Below are positions 22,071 through 35,930 of a DNA stretch of 64,000 nucleotides, one piece after another. Position numbers and translations under genes: made by a program. This stretch comes from Rutidosis leptorrhynchoides. Taxonomy: Eukaryota > Streptophyta > Magnoliopsida > Asterales > Asteraceae. Where the stretch lies: contig NC_092340.1 in NCBI RefSeq assembly GCF_046630445.1, positions 362,680,001-362,744,000 on the forward strand. The letters run 5' to 3'. Positions within the stretch are counted from its first letter, which is position 1; each line of letters opens with the position of its first letter. The notes beneath the pieces were generated by a model. The model saw only the letters and a program-made list of their open reading frames with translations. It was not told the DNA's origin and made no database searches.

Positions 22071-22808
22071 TGATCGAAACTACATTCTATGGTTGGATTA
22101 TTAAACCGAATATGCCCCTTTATAGTCTGGTAATCTAAGAATTAGGGAACAGACACCCTAATTGACGCGAACTCTAAAGATAGATCTATCGGGCCCAACA
22201 AGCTCCATCCAAAGTACCGGATGCTTTAGTACTTCGAAATTTATATCATGTCCGAAGGAGGATCCCGGAATGATGGGGATATTCTTATATGCATATTGTG
22301 AATGTCAGTTACCAGGTGTTCAATCCATATGAATGATATTTTTGTCTCTATGCATGGGACGTATGTTTATGAGAAATGGAAATATGAAATCTTGTGGTCT
22401 ATTAAAATTATGAAATGATTATTTATGTTAAACTAATGAACTCACCAACCTTTTGGTTGACACTTGAAAGCATGTTTATTCTCAGGTATGCAATAAATCT
22501 TTCGCTGTGCATTTGCTCATTTTAAGGACATTACTTGGAGCCATTCATGGCAAATTTCAAAAGACGTTGCATTCGAGTCGTCGAGTTCATCAAGATTATT
22601 ATTAAGTCAATTATAGTTGGTTATATTATGAAATGGTATGCATGTCGTCAACTTTTGTTGTAAAGAAAGATTGTCTTTTAAAATCGAATGCAATGTTTGT
22701 AAGATGTATCATATAGAGGTCAAGTACCTCGCGATGTAACCAACTGTTGTGAATCGTTTATAATCGATATGGACTTCGTCCGGATGGATTAGGACGGGTC
22801 TTCACAGT

Positions 22809-22820
22809 TGGTATCAGAGC
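22809..22820 (+). other. Primer binding site of element A
   Basis: TGGTATCAGAGC two bases after the 5' LTR. Confidence 0.85.
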
Positions 22821-25800
22821 GGTGGTCTTAGCGAACCATGTCTGCATTAGTGTGTCTAACTGATAAGTCGTTAGGAGGCATTAGTGAGTCTGGACTTCGA
22901 CCGTGTCTGCATGTCATAAGTTTTGCTTATCATTTTTAGTCGGAAATCATTTGCTTATCATCTTTAGTAAATTACCTGCTCATTATTCTTAGTCTAGACA
23001 CATCTTATTGCATTGACTGCATGAAAAGTGTATAGACAAAATTCATATCTTAGCGTATCTGCTAATTCATATCTTAGCGTATCTGTTATTGTTATCTTTG
23101 TCTGACAGCTTCCGTAGATTCCTCCGTAACTTATGAGATTTTAGTATTATATATGTATATGTAAATTATGTATTGCAGAATCCTAATCTACATCCTATAA
23201 TCTATTTCTTATCGAAAATCCTTCATCTGATCGTACGAGATGAATCCCTCAACTAGATCGAGTCCCTCGGATTCCGACAGCTATTCCAATAGTTATCCCG
23301 ACGGTTATTCAGAATGGATAGTCATCTAAGCTCCGGAAGCAACGACACCAGAATGAATCAACCAATCATCCATCCCCAATTCATCTGATGGATTCGTAGT
23401 CGACTTAATCAATGAAGACGCGAAGAACGCGATCCTTTTCACCAACTGAATTTATCTCTTGGCAATGAACCTGAAGCACTTATCAGCGAACCAGTCCAAA
23501 ACACCATATTTACCCTCAATTCCAGGATATCTCACAAAGATTGTATGATATCCCAAAATCTCCCAACCTTATTCATTCGATTGTTCCAACCGACAATCAT
23601 CCCGGAGTAATAGAAGAAGTCAACGAGCTTCGCGCTTGAGTAATCAATCTAGAAAATATGGTGCAAAATGTACCAGCTTCAGCAAATCACCGGCACCAAC
23701 AGTACCACCAACACCAATACCAGTACCATCAACAATCCATGCCTCAACACCTCATTTTGTACCTCGAGCATAATCATCATTCTACGTATCGTTCTACATC
23801 AATTATCTTCGTTCTTCATGGTGATTATGTAATCTCTAATGTTTTAGAGATTATGTATTCTAATTCTAACCATAAATCAAATGAGTTTAATATCATATTA
23901 ACTCATTAAATCCATGATTACATCTGAAGAAAATATATATGTATATATGTTTTCATAAAGATTGTAAATAAAAATTCTTTTGTACAAACGGTTAATGGTG
24001 AAAATATTTTAACGGGTAGGTAATACCCGAGGAATATTTAAATTTCACATTAATAAGTTACACTGTATATTCTTCGAATCTGATTCAACAGTTATTCACT
24101 ATCCTATTTACAACCACTGAGATACGTATCCGTTCACCAAAGAATAACTATTTTCATTCAAATTCAATTTCATATTTGGATTTTGACCTATCAGAATCCA
24201 ACAAGTGGCATAATGAAGAAATAATGGACACAATAAAAATTGATTAGAAACAGACTAATTAACAATATTAAATTTTATTAAGAAACCACGCTAACAAAAT
24301 CCTAGCTAACTACTCCTAGCTAACTGTTAATTCCGTATTACATTTTATTTATCGCAATTTAATTATCGCAATTTATTTTATCGCAATTTATATTCTCGCA
24401 ATTTTATTTATTGTCATTTAATTTCTGTTATTTACTTTACGCACTTTATTTATCGTCATTTAATTTCTGTTATTTATTTTACGCACTTTAAATATCGGGA
24501 CACGTATACAAGTTTTGACATATCATATCGACACATCTATATATACTATTTGGAATCACCATAGACACTTTATATGCAGTAATGATCGAGTTCTCTATAC
24601 AGGGTTGAGGTTGATTCTATAATAATATATATGCTTTGAGTTGTGATCGAGTCTGAGACGTATACGGGTCACGACACGTATTAATTAATTCGAATATTAT
24701 ATATTAAACTATATATGAATTATTGGACTATCAACTGTGGACTATCGACTGTGGACTAATAATATTGGACAATTAAAATGAATTAAAATATTGATTATAA
24801 CATATGAAACTAAACAATTCTTCAAGTTTGCCACTTGATTTCATCTTAAACCTCATTTGTATCTCGTCGATTACAATCTACATTCAAACTTTTCATAATT
24901 CTTGAAAACACCTCAATCGAGAGGATGAACCAACCGCACTCCATTTACGGAAGAAAAGGTTGATGCATATAGTCATGCACCTGAGAAACTCTCGGCAACT
25001 GAGTAAACGTTTAAAACGTAGCTATGCTAACTTCTTAGTGTTATTATTACCCAAAATAACTTGGAAATCCCTTTCAAAATAGCCAATTTTGTCACAGCTT
25101 CAACAAGTCAACTTCGACTTTTCATCCAGATTGGTCTTATTATAACCTTGATATATAAGTTTGTCTTTCGTCATCGTTACCGGGGAACCGTTTATATTCC
25201 ACCACAATAGCAGTAAACTTACCAGCAACCTCGTTACTTCTTGACTTAAATCTCTATGATAAATCATTATATTTATTCATTGAAACCCTATCATATACTC
25301 ATCCGCACCTTGTAACGAGAACTGACATACCGATTACAGGGAATCAGCAATCAGTACTTTGAAAACTCACAGCATATCTACATCAACAGTTATATGTATC
25401 CATATAACATTTATCTCGGAAAACTATGACCTTCCATTCTGAAAGCACCCAGTCTACGAATTAATACTCCGAATTTAAAAAAAAAAAACCTGAATGAAGC
25501 AGCAGAAACTGTAGACAACTGTAAACGACCTTAATCATCGGAAGTTAATGATAAAGAATAGTATGTTGGAAAAGCTCAGAAAAGTTGGAACTAAAAAACG
25601 GATTGAGCTAAACCTGAAGGAGACCAGGGACAAATACAAGGACCATACCCTATATTCAAAGAATTCAGATAATTCTGGATCCGTTGAAACCTTTAGAGAA
25701 TATCTTGCTCCAAAGTCATGTTAAAATCTTACGGAAAATCTTTCTCCATCAACCATCGAACTTAGAAATTCCAAAATATCATCATCAATATCTTCGATAT

Positions 25801-27334
25801 TTCTGAGGATATTTTCATAAATATTCTCGTCCGAAATTATATACCTCCTTGTGCTTCCTGTGTATCATTATATTGGAAACATTCAACAGAAAATTTAGTA
25901 CCGAAAAGCAGATTATGCGAAACTAGGAAGAAAGCCGTGGACAAATCACAAAGAATAAGTTTGACTTCAAAGAATCCAAATGATTCAATGTCTGCTAAAG
26001 TCTTTAGTGAATATCTTGATCCTTACTCTAAACCCTTGCAGATAATGGTTTCTATCATCCTCTGATCTTAGATATTCCGAGATATTATCGCATCTTTCAT
26101 TATAAATATCCTCCATATTTCTGGAGATATTTTTATAACTATTCTTAGCCGAAATCATTAATCCCTTCATGCTATCAGTGTTACATCATATAGAAACTAT
26201 TAATTTCTATATTCTGTAAACTTTCGAGTCTAAATTCTGAATGTTTTTGAAGTGTTGGGGAACTGATGCATGAATTAGTATAATATAATGACACTTGATC
26301 AACGTGATTATATTACAGTAAGACATGCTGAGTTTTAATGGAACGTGATGATTCATAGGTTATAACGTCACCACGTGCCATGTTACATAACTCTTTCATT
26401 CTGATTAACTTCTGAACATATCAAGAAAATATATTCTTGATAGTTCTATTCTCAGTTATTCTAGAAATTTGACAAATCAAATCGTGCTATTACATTCATT
26501 CTTGTTTAGAACTTTAAACTCATTCGAAACTCCACACCTATGAATTCTGGACCGTTATTTGTGAAAAGAAAACCAAAGCATGAAGCTCCGAAATAGAAAG
26601 GGGGTATAAATCGCAGCAAATAAGAGAAAGCATTAACTATGAATGACAATGATTATAGAAGACGGAAACAGGTACTCCAAAATACAAGAAAAAATATAAA
26701 GTTCAATAACAACACGGAGGTTTCAAATCGTAGATATCAATACGAATAGCAATATAAAGATACGGTAGAATTAAGAATAGTATCCCCCAAGGTAATAGTA
26801 GAGGTAACCAGATTTTTCTGGTGGAAGATTGAAAAGAGGGATGACAGAAATGATAATTGGAAAAATATTAGGGATTAGAACCGAATTAAGCATTTCACAA
26901 TCTTTGGATGTATGAACTAAGAAGGAAAGTATAGGAATGGTGAGAATAATGGAACGAAAGAAGCTTAATTTATAATGAAATTACTTGATAGCGCAATCGA
27001 GGCAGATCATCGCATTTAATTAAAGAGATCCAAGTTTCCTCTTTTACCGAAGAATCGTATCTTATTTAGATTTCGAAGATTTTCTTTAAATCCCTTGAAT
27101 TCCGGAATTCAACCCTATTTACGTCAAAAGCTAAGGAAAATCTTATTTTCTTCAATTCACTCTTTTGCGATAGCTTCATTAGTATTCTTAAAATAATCAA
27201 ATTATTTTATCATTATTATTCAATAATGATAAACCTCTAGTTATCAACTCAAATTGGTCATGAAAATATTTTTATTCTTAGCCATGACCACCTCACTCAA
27301 ATTTCGGGACGAAATTTCTTTAACGGGTAGGTAC
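22821..27334 (+). other. Internal region of element A
   Basis: About 4.5 kb with little coding content: a short gag-like N-terminus at 23240-23330, a Gln/His-rich stretch near 23660-23760, then AT-rich DNA. It ends TTTAACGGGTAGGTAC at 27319-27334, in the polypurine-tract position. Confidence 0.7.
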
Positions 27335-29710
27335 TGTGATGACCCGGGAATTTCCGACTAAATTTAAACTTAATTCTTATATGATTCTGACACGATAAGC
27401 AAAGTCTATTAAACCGAGTCTCAAAAGTTTTGAACTGTTTCAAGAAATCATTTAACCTTGACCAATCCCGACGATTCATGAACAATTGTTTGTAAATAAA
27501 TATGTATATATGATATTTGATATGTATAATTGTTATATCGTTATTATTAGTATTATAATTAGTATTATTAATTATTATTACTATAGCTATTATTACCATT
27601 ATCCATAATGATAATAATATTATTGTTACTACTAATATATTATTTTAAATTTTATTTTTACTATAAATATTTATCAATTGTTAATAGGAATTAAATATAA
27701 AAGATAAATGCTGATAAGGGTACATAAAAATCAGATATATATAGATACAAATACAGTTATATATCTATGCAATTATATATAAGGTTAATTATATGTATAT
27801 AAATACTTTGGATTAATATCAAATAAAAATATTGAATATGAATATAATTTATAAACAGGAACCGTAAAATCTGATTTGGAATCAGAATAGATTTCAAGTT
27901 GCTTTCAACCTGTTGATAATTGGTACTACACAATCTCTAATTATGTTTGATGACAAAACGAATCTGAATGCCAGCTAAATCAGTTATACATCTATTTCAA
28001 CCTTTAATTTTTTTAACCTCTTCTTCATGTCTCTGTATTGAATGACGATTATCCATCTGCATCCAATAATAGAATGGTTAGGTAATATTGATTACCTCAT
28101 TCAGTATTTTTTTTTCATTTCCTTTATCAATTAAAATCCACCACCACCATTATCCTCGTCTTATTTATTTTCTGTTTTACTTCAATAACAACCACAATTA
28201 CCATCTTCAAACTCTAGAACGCCACAACTCAACACCATAAGTTAACGGCTATTGCTACCTTCACTTTTAATGTACTATTCTCTTTAAAATTCGATCCACC
28301 CAAGAACACATCATCAATATTAACGAGTTGAGGAATACGTTACATAAAAATAACAATAATAATATATACTTCTGTCATTGCTATCGTGATATTTTTTCTT
28401 CTTTGGTTCATAATCGACCTCCATAACCATTTCCTCTCCATCGGTCACTTGAACCACGTGGACCTGCAACCTTGTACTCGACTTCCTTCATTGTTGCTAC
28501 TACACTTGTACTTTATTCAAACGGTAACGAATCCACCACCTTTCTTTCTTCCTTTCTTTTCTTTCTTTCTTTCCCTTTGATTTCTGTTTCAAATGGACCA
28601 CTGTTGCAGTTAAATTGTTGGACGTTTTCAGCCGTAAACCGGTAATTGTTGCAACTCTCTGATAAACTTATTTCCCTTCTTCTCCAAACTACATGATTTA
28701 TGATCATTGTAGTCGTAAAATTATTATCGCAGCTGTTTTTTTTTGTCTACTACGATCGTTATTAATAAGCGAATAGGATACTTGTGTAACCACTTCACTC
28801 CCTTTAATCATTAATGTATAAGTACAGCTGTAAACCTTTTGAGCCAAAAGTCGCATATCACAACCCATTTTTTTTAAAAGATAGAATTTGATTAAAGTAC
28901 CACTTGTGACTAGAAACCAAATGATTGTGGAGGCTCACTACCCACTAATACATAAAATAATAGAATACAAATGTTAAACTCAATTTCATAGAATGAGTTG
29001 TGGTTGATCACGTTCGTTTAGGTATATCCTCATCATCGATATCTTTTTTTATTTAAAGCTCTCCACTTGCCACTCCACTTGTTGATTAAAATAAGATGTT
29101 GATTAAAAATAAACCGTATGAATATAGTTATGATGAGTGGATACCGCAAATTGTTGGTTGTTAATTATTTGAGATGGGGACAGATAAAGGGGTTAGAAGT
29201 ATAAAAGGGCCACGTAGGGTGTTAACATATTGCACTGATAGATAGACATCGTATATATATATATGTTGAACGCGTAAAGAAAATAACGGGTATACATGAT
29301 GAGGTACGTGACTGGATGATGATGTTTAGCATGATGAACACGTTTGATTTTTTCCTGGAAGAACCCCACTTAAATATTTTCAGCCGCTTCAATTTCTATT
29401 GGGAATTCTTTTTATTTCAATCGACATATTGGTGAGATTCTGGTTGGGCCAAGGTTTAATTAGTGGGCTGTCCTTAATTGCTGTGGACCGAGACTTCAAT
29501 TCAGATTGGGCCGTGGATGATTAGTGCAGTTGGGCCGATGGTGACATAGAATTCGAATCTCGGGTTAAATAAATTGTGTTTGAGTATTTACCACATAAAA
29601 TGGGACGGAAAAGTGGATTAAGGGTGTGGGTGTTGAGCGAGAGGTCACAGGTTCGAGCCTGGGCATGGGCAACTTATTTTTATAACCCTTGTGAGGTAGT
29701 TTCCTTTTTC

Positions 29711-29751
<41 letters not shown>

Positions 29752-31375
29752 CATTATTATTATTAAATGTTAGGAATATTAGGATTTTTATTATTATTAT
29801 TATTATCATTAGGTATTAGAATTATAATTATTAATAGTATTATTATTATTTACTATTATTATCATTATAGCTATTATTAATAGGAACAATTGTATCATTA
29901 TCATTATTAGTAAAATCATTATTTTCATTATTATTATTAGTGTTCATTATTATTAAAATTAACATTTATATTTAAAAGTATCATTCTTATTAAAGTTATC
30001 AATTTATCATTAATATTAAAAATATCATTTTTAACTATATTATCATTATTATTATTTTTATCATTTCTAATAGTATTTTAGTATTAATATAATTTTAACA
30101 AACAAACGTTATATATATATATGTATACAAAAATGTATTAAATACATATAACATAACAAAATTAATATTTTTTATTTTTAAATATATAAAATATTAATAC
30201 ACAAATGATATAACTAATAAATTTATATGTATATAAAATTGTTCGATTACAATTATATGTGTTAATAAATATATAAATGATATAGGTTCGTGAATCTGAG
30301 GCCAACCCTATACTTGTTCAATGTCGTCATATGTATTTTTACTACAAAATACATTAGGTGAGTTTCATTTGCCCTTTTTACTCTTTACATTTTTGGGCTG
30401 AGAATACATGCAAATGCTTTATTAACTGTTTTACAATATTTATATGTGTGAGTTTCATTTGCCCTTTTTGCTCTTTACATTTTTGGGCTGAGAATACATG
30501 CAAATGCTTTATTAACTGTTTTACAATATTTATATGTGTGAGTTTCATTAATCCCTTTTTAAGTGCTTTTGCAATATATATTTTTGGGACTGAGAATACA
30601 TGCGCTGCTTTTATAAATGTTTTACGAAATAGACTCAAGTGATCGAAACTACATTCTAGGGTTGGATTATTAAACCGAATATGCCCCTTTATAGTCTGGC
30701 AATCTAAGAATTAGGGAACAGACACCTTAATTGACGCGAACTCTAAAGATAGATCTATCGGGCCCAACAAGCTCCATCCAAAGTACCGGATGCTTTAGTA
30801 CTTTGAAATTTATATCATGTCCGAAGGAGGATCCCGGAATGATGGGGATATTCTTATATGCATATTGTGAATGTCGGTTACCAGGTGTTCAATCCATATG
30901 AATGATATTTTTGTCTCTATGCATGGGACGTATGTTTATGAGAAATGGAAATATGAAATCTTGTGGTCTATTAAAATTATGAAATGATTATTTATGTTAA
31001 ACTAATGAACTCACCAACCTTTTGGTTGACACTTGAAAGCATGTTTATTCTCAGGTATGCAATAAATCTTCCGCTGTGCATTTGCTCATTTTAAGTACAT
31101 TACTTGGAGCCATTCATGGCATATTTCAAAAGACGTTGCATTCGAGTCGTCGAGTTCATCAAGATTATTATTAAGTCAATTATAGTTGGTTATATTATGA
31201 AATGGTATGCATGTCGTCAACTTTCGTTGTAAAGAAAGATTGTCTTTTAAAATCGAATGCAATGTTTGTAAGATGTATCATATAGAGGTCAAGTACCTCA
31301 CGATGTAACCAACTGTTGTGAATCGTTTATAATCAATATGGACTTCGTCCGGATGGATTGGGACGGGTCTTCACA
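27335..31375 (+). repeat. 3' LTR of long-LTR element A
   Basis: A 4041-bp copy of the 5' LTR. The length difference is mostly microsatellite contraction or expansion. Confidence 0.9.
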
Positions 31376-31380
31376 AAAAG

Positions 31381-32244
31381 TATAACTTGGAGTGTAAGTG
31401 TTATGCTCAGCTTACTCAAGCATTGTCAAAGGACATTTTTTAACAGTTTAAGAATAGGAACAAGACATCATATACACTTTGGCTTGCCCTTAAGTCAGCC
31501 ACAGAGGGTACTGCAACTTACCGTGCAACTAAGGGTAAGGTTTTGAAAGATGAATGGAGAGTGTTTGCTGCTCTTCCTTTCGAGACTCTTGCACAGACTT
31601 TGTCTAGATATCGTCTTCTTATCTCTGAGATGACAGATTATGGAATTGAGGTGTCAAATACTAAGGCTATCAGGGTTTTGAAAGATGGTCTTTCTGAAAG
31701 ATGGGATACTGAGATTGAACAGATTCAAAACAGGTACATTGCATCAGGTCGAACGTTGACATTGACAACCTTTACCTCCAAGCTTATGGAAAAGGATGTT
31801 CAAGTTGAAGCCAAGAGAAAAAGACTTGGTACTGTAGCTGCTTCTTCCACTGTTGGGTCATCCTCAGAAGTACATGCTCCATTACAAACAGTTTACATTT
31901 CAACCAATGCTTCACAGACCTCGGCATCGTAGTCAGAGTCTGGGTACTTTCAAGCTAAAACACAAGCACTGAACTCATCTGCTAAAACATTTGATTCCTC
32001 TCCTATACAACAGATTCAGATATCAGTGCTTAAGACAGAGAATATCAAAAAGAAACATCTAGAATTGATTCAGGAGGATATGGCACTGGCGGTAATTGTT
32101 GTCAACTCCTACAACGATATGATTAGTGGGCAGATAATTAACGGTCATCTTGAGAATGAAGATTATGATCAAATTGATGAGGATGAGATCGAGATAATGG
32201 ATATCTTGTATGCAATGGGTAGTATTGTGAGACGAGCAAGAAAG
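31381..32244 (+). other. Gag-like segment 2 of copia-like element
   Basis: Coding-like DNA between the element A and gypsy insertions. It encodes a copia-type gag core (for example YRLLISEMTDYGIEVSNTKA near 31603), a UBN2-like region. Broken. Confidence 0.65.
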
Positions 32245-32249
32245 TATTT

Positions 32250-34556
32250 TGTAACATCCGATTTTCATCATACATGTCTGAGGTACGTAATTGATCTTTA
32301 GAATGTTCATACTTGGTTGTATAATTGTATAAAGATGATTGTACGATGCGTGTATGAAGGGTACCAAGCATGTACGTGGTGCTTGTTCGAATGTCGAAGA
32401 AAACTGGACGTTGTTTGAGTTACAAGGTGTGTACGTACCTTTTTGACCCCAAATAAAGTTTGAGTTGATGTTTCAAAAACTATACCATTAGAAAGGAAAT
32501 CTTATTACATTTCCAACGATATTTGATTAATCGAAAACGGAGTTACGGTCAAAAAGTTATGGCCAAAACAAGTTGTTGAAGTTCGGATGAAATAGGCTAA
32601 CTCCGCGGCGCGACCAGAATCTCCACGGCGTGGATTTTGCCTATTTTGAGGGTCAAAAATCTTGGAAATGTGAACTAAAATCACCCTTTAAGCTACGGCG
32701 GGGAGGGCTTACTCCGCGACGCGGAGATAGGCACGATCTGATGCTTTTCAGCCTTTTAATGAGTTAAATGAAGGGCAGAATTGGTATTTCACATGTGGAC
32801 GGGTTTTGGAGCCTCAAATCTGATCCCAACCTTATCCAAACCTCATTTCTTCCATTTTCTTCTCATCCACTTCCATCAAAACCTAGAGAGAGAGGGAGAG
32901 GTTCTAGAGAGAGAATTGGAGACTTGGAGAAGAAGAAGAGTGAATCGGGTCAAGTCTCAAGTTTTAAAGTTGTTCCCTACGTCTCTAGCTACGTTGTGAT
33001 AGTGTTGGTAAGTCTTAACTCTGTGTTTTGAGTTTTAATTGATTTATAGCTAGGGTGTGTTCATTTGGGACTTATAAGACCCATTTGGGGGTTAAATGGG
33101 TGAATTTGGGTTAAATTGGTGTAATGAAACCCTAACGGTAATAATCTAGGGTTCGGTCATGTAAATTGAGGTTTGTAAGTGTTATTGGCGTTGTTAAGTC
33201 ACTAATACACTTGTGTAATGATGAAAGTTTGTTAATGTGTGCAAGTTTGACCAAAATATAAGTCTTGGTGTTAAAATGGGTCAAATGGGTAACGGTTGAC
33301 CTAGTTGGGTAAGATGGGTATGAAATCCCCTAAGTTTGTGTTAGTTGGTGTTAGTAGACCTTAATCACTAGCTTTTAGTGATTTATGATGAGTCTTGGCC
33401 AATAATGGGCGGTTTTGGTGTAAATGGGTCATTAAATGCATTTGGGTCATTAAATGCTCAAGAGTTAAGTGTTGGTGGTTAGTTCCACTAGTTTGTATGT
33501 TGATGTGGGTACTTAATGTATTAGGTACTTCGCTTGAAGCTTGCGGATTATAATCATCACCTTGGCGTTAAGGTGAGTGGAATAATTATGCGTATATGTA
33601 TATGGCGTATTTATTTGTGAATGTTATGGTATGAACCAATGAGCCGGTAGTACCATAGCATGTATGTGACGAGTGTCATGATGTGAACCACGAGCCGGTA
33701 GCATCAAGTGTGAACCACGAGCCGATAGCACTATAAAATCAAGCGTGAACCACGAGCCGGTAGCACTATAAAGTGAAGTGTGAACCACGAGCCGGTAGCA
33801 CTATAAAATGAGGCGTGAACCATGAGCCGGTAGCGCCAAAGTGTGAACCACGAGCCGGTAGCACTATAAAGGAGTATGAATCAAATGCATAGTGGTGTGA
33901 ACCAAGGAGCCGGTAGCGTTATAGCATTACGTATGGTGTGAACCACGAGCCGGTAGCACCATAGCGTTTATGGTTAACCATATTGTGTTGTTGTTGTTGA
34001 TTGTTTAGCATATTATATATATATTGTGTTGAGTATATGCTAATGCAGTTTGTGATATTGTACGAATTGTTAGCATTATAAGTATGATGGCATGCTATTT
34101 GAGTTATAAATCCGTATGAGGTATTTGGTGGGTGTGATTGCAAATAGATGGGTTATATATGTGTATGTATAATTGTTGCACTCACTAAGCTTTGCTTACC
34201 CCTCTCGTTGTTTACTTTTTAGGTACGAACGTGGAGACAGGGAAGGGGGTTGTTGGGCATTAGATAATCCCAAGTTGGTTGCCTAGGAGGAGCTTTTGGA
34301 AGTCGACTTAATGTTTTGGGTAGTTTAGCCCCAAACCATGCTCGGATGTTGTTTGGTTTAAAACTATCATCTAATGGGTCGAACTTGTAAACCTTTGATT
34401 AAAGGCCTTGTGCCTCTTTATATAAACATTAAACTTGTTGTATGTTTAAACGGGTGGTATGGAATGGTTTACATCATGTAACCATTTAAATGGCGTGTTA
34501 ATGGTTTATTATTTAAAAAAAAATTAGTCGGGTTGAATACGGGTTGGGTTGTTTCA
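32250..34556 (+). repeat. 5' LTR of gypsy-like element
   Basis: 2307 bp, containing a nine-copy minisatellite at 33630-33966. Confidence 0.9.
33630..33966 (+). repeat. Minisatellite, nine copies of GTGAACCACGAGCCGGTAGC
   Basis: Nine units of about 29-50 bp share the core GAACCACGAGCCGGTAGCAC with variable spacers such as ATAAAATGAAG. The same nine-copy array is in the 3' LTR. Confidence 0.9.
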
Positions 34557-34558
34557 AG

Positions 34559-34570
34559 TGGTATCAGAGC
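34559..34570 (+). other. Primer binding site of gypsy-like element
   Basis: TGGTATCAGAGC two bases after the 5' LTR. Confidence 0.85.
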
Positions 34571-34919
34571 ATAGTCTAAGGGAATTAGGCGACTTGAGAT
34601 AAGTGTATAGACTTAGACTTTATTGTGTATGTGTTTTATGCGGGACTTTTAGGGGACGGGTCGGACCGGGTTTGGTTGGTGCCTAGGTTTAGGTGAACTA
34701 ACCATGCGCTATTTATTTTGTGTTGTGTTTGTAATCATCAAGCGAGATTGACGTTGTACTAGCAAGTTAACGCGGCGTGCTCGTGTAACAATGACTAGCT
34801 ACCATTGTTACGTGTTCAAACCATGCCAAACGAGCAATGTACGATAATTGTTGAGCAAGATGGGGCATTGTAGTGCGAGTGAGTTTATATGCGTTTGTGG
34901 TTTAATAGTTTTTACATTC

Positions 34920-35930
34920 CTTAGAATGAAGACGGAAGATGAATATGGAACGGACGGGCCTACTCAAGAAGGGAAGGGTGAAATAACGTTAAGGATTGAG
35001 GCCGAGTTCGAACGCTATATCTCGATCTTCGCCGACAAGGTTAAACAAGTTGTCTGAGAGTCGTTCGAGGGACTAGTAACCGAGATGGTCCGAGACCAAG
35101 TGACTAAGGTCCTAAGGGAAGAGTTAAAAACGAGGATTCTTGAACCTCAAGGTAGTGGTGATGAAGGAGTACCTGCAAGGTTAGAGTCACATGGCGCTCC
35201 TGGTAAGAGGGCGATGAGTACGCCTGAAGGTGTGAGGAACGTGAAAAAGAGGAGTAAGGGAGGTTATGTACCTACGTGCTATAATTGTGCAAAAAGGGGT
35301 CATTTGTCGCGTGATTGCCCAAATGCACCTTCTAACAACGAGACATGTTTTAAGTGTCAAAAAGAGGGACACCGAAAGGCGGAGTGTCCTGAGTTGTTTA
35401 ATGATCAAGGTAAAAGTGTGGTGGAAAGAACGGGTAGTATGGTGAAGGGAGTGTCAGGATCCAGTGTGTCAAAATGTTACAATTGTGGGTAAAAGGGACA
35501 TAAGTCTCGCAAGTGTCCGTCGGGCAAGACTGTATGTTTTTACTGTCGGAAGGAAGGGCACCAGAAGTCAGAGTGTCCCGAATTGGTTGTTAAACAGACT
35601 TGTAAGTTGGGAGATTTCGCGCCCACATGTTATAATTGTCTACAACGAGGTCATTTGGCACGGGATTGTGCGAGTATGCCTTTAAGCACGATCAAGTGCT
35701 TTTTTTCCAGAAGGAGGGACACCGAAATTTGGAGTGTTCTGAATCATTTGCCGATCGGTTTAAGAGGTTAGAACGCGAGTATTCGATGGATAGTGAAGCA
35801 CGGAAGTCCAACGATGCTGCTTTAGGTACTTTCGTTTTTGATACAAAAATGCCTTATGATTATTTGTTGAGTGTCGATGGATTCGGGTATGTGTTAGAAG
35901 ACTTAACTCTCGTTTCGAGATCTAACTAGT
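34920..35930 (+). other. Gag-like region with tandem CCHC zinc knuckles
   Basis: A gag-like stretch followed at about 35270-35760 by five or six CX2CX4HX4C-type knuckles. Two kinds alternate: CYNC...GHLSRDC and CFKC...GHRKAEC. Plant gypsy gag usually has one or two. Broken. Confidence 0.7.

Larger units (their letters stand above)
18619..22806 (+). repeat. 5' LTR of long-LTR element A
   Basis: A 4188-bp LTR. It includes long ATT and TA microsatellites, a triplicated segment of about 100 bp at 21789-22070, and a tRNA-like B-box word near 20934. Confidence 0.9.
18619..31375 (+). mobile_element. Long-LTR element A (LARD-type, Tekay-like)
   Basis: A 12.8-kb element with TSD AAAAG at 18614-18618 and 31376-31380. 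LTRs of about 4.1 kb start TGTGATGACCCGGG and end GTCTTCACA. The internal 4.5 kb has a tRNA-Met PBS and a polypurine-type end, but only a short gag-like start (MNPSTRSSPSDSDSYSNSYP near 23240) followed by a Gln/His-rich stretch, and no pol domain. The LTR start and the text before the 3' LTR recall Tekay/Del chromoviruses, so I infer a non-autonomous derivative. LTR divergence is about 1% by eye, mostly transitions, a few hundred thousand years. Confidence 0.85.

Noticed and set aside
33630-33966. Regularly spaced repeats resembling a CRISPR array
   Set aside because: The array lies inside an LTR of a plant retroelement, is repeated in its partner LTR, and units grade into each other with variable spacing. 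It is a minisatellite.
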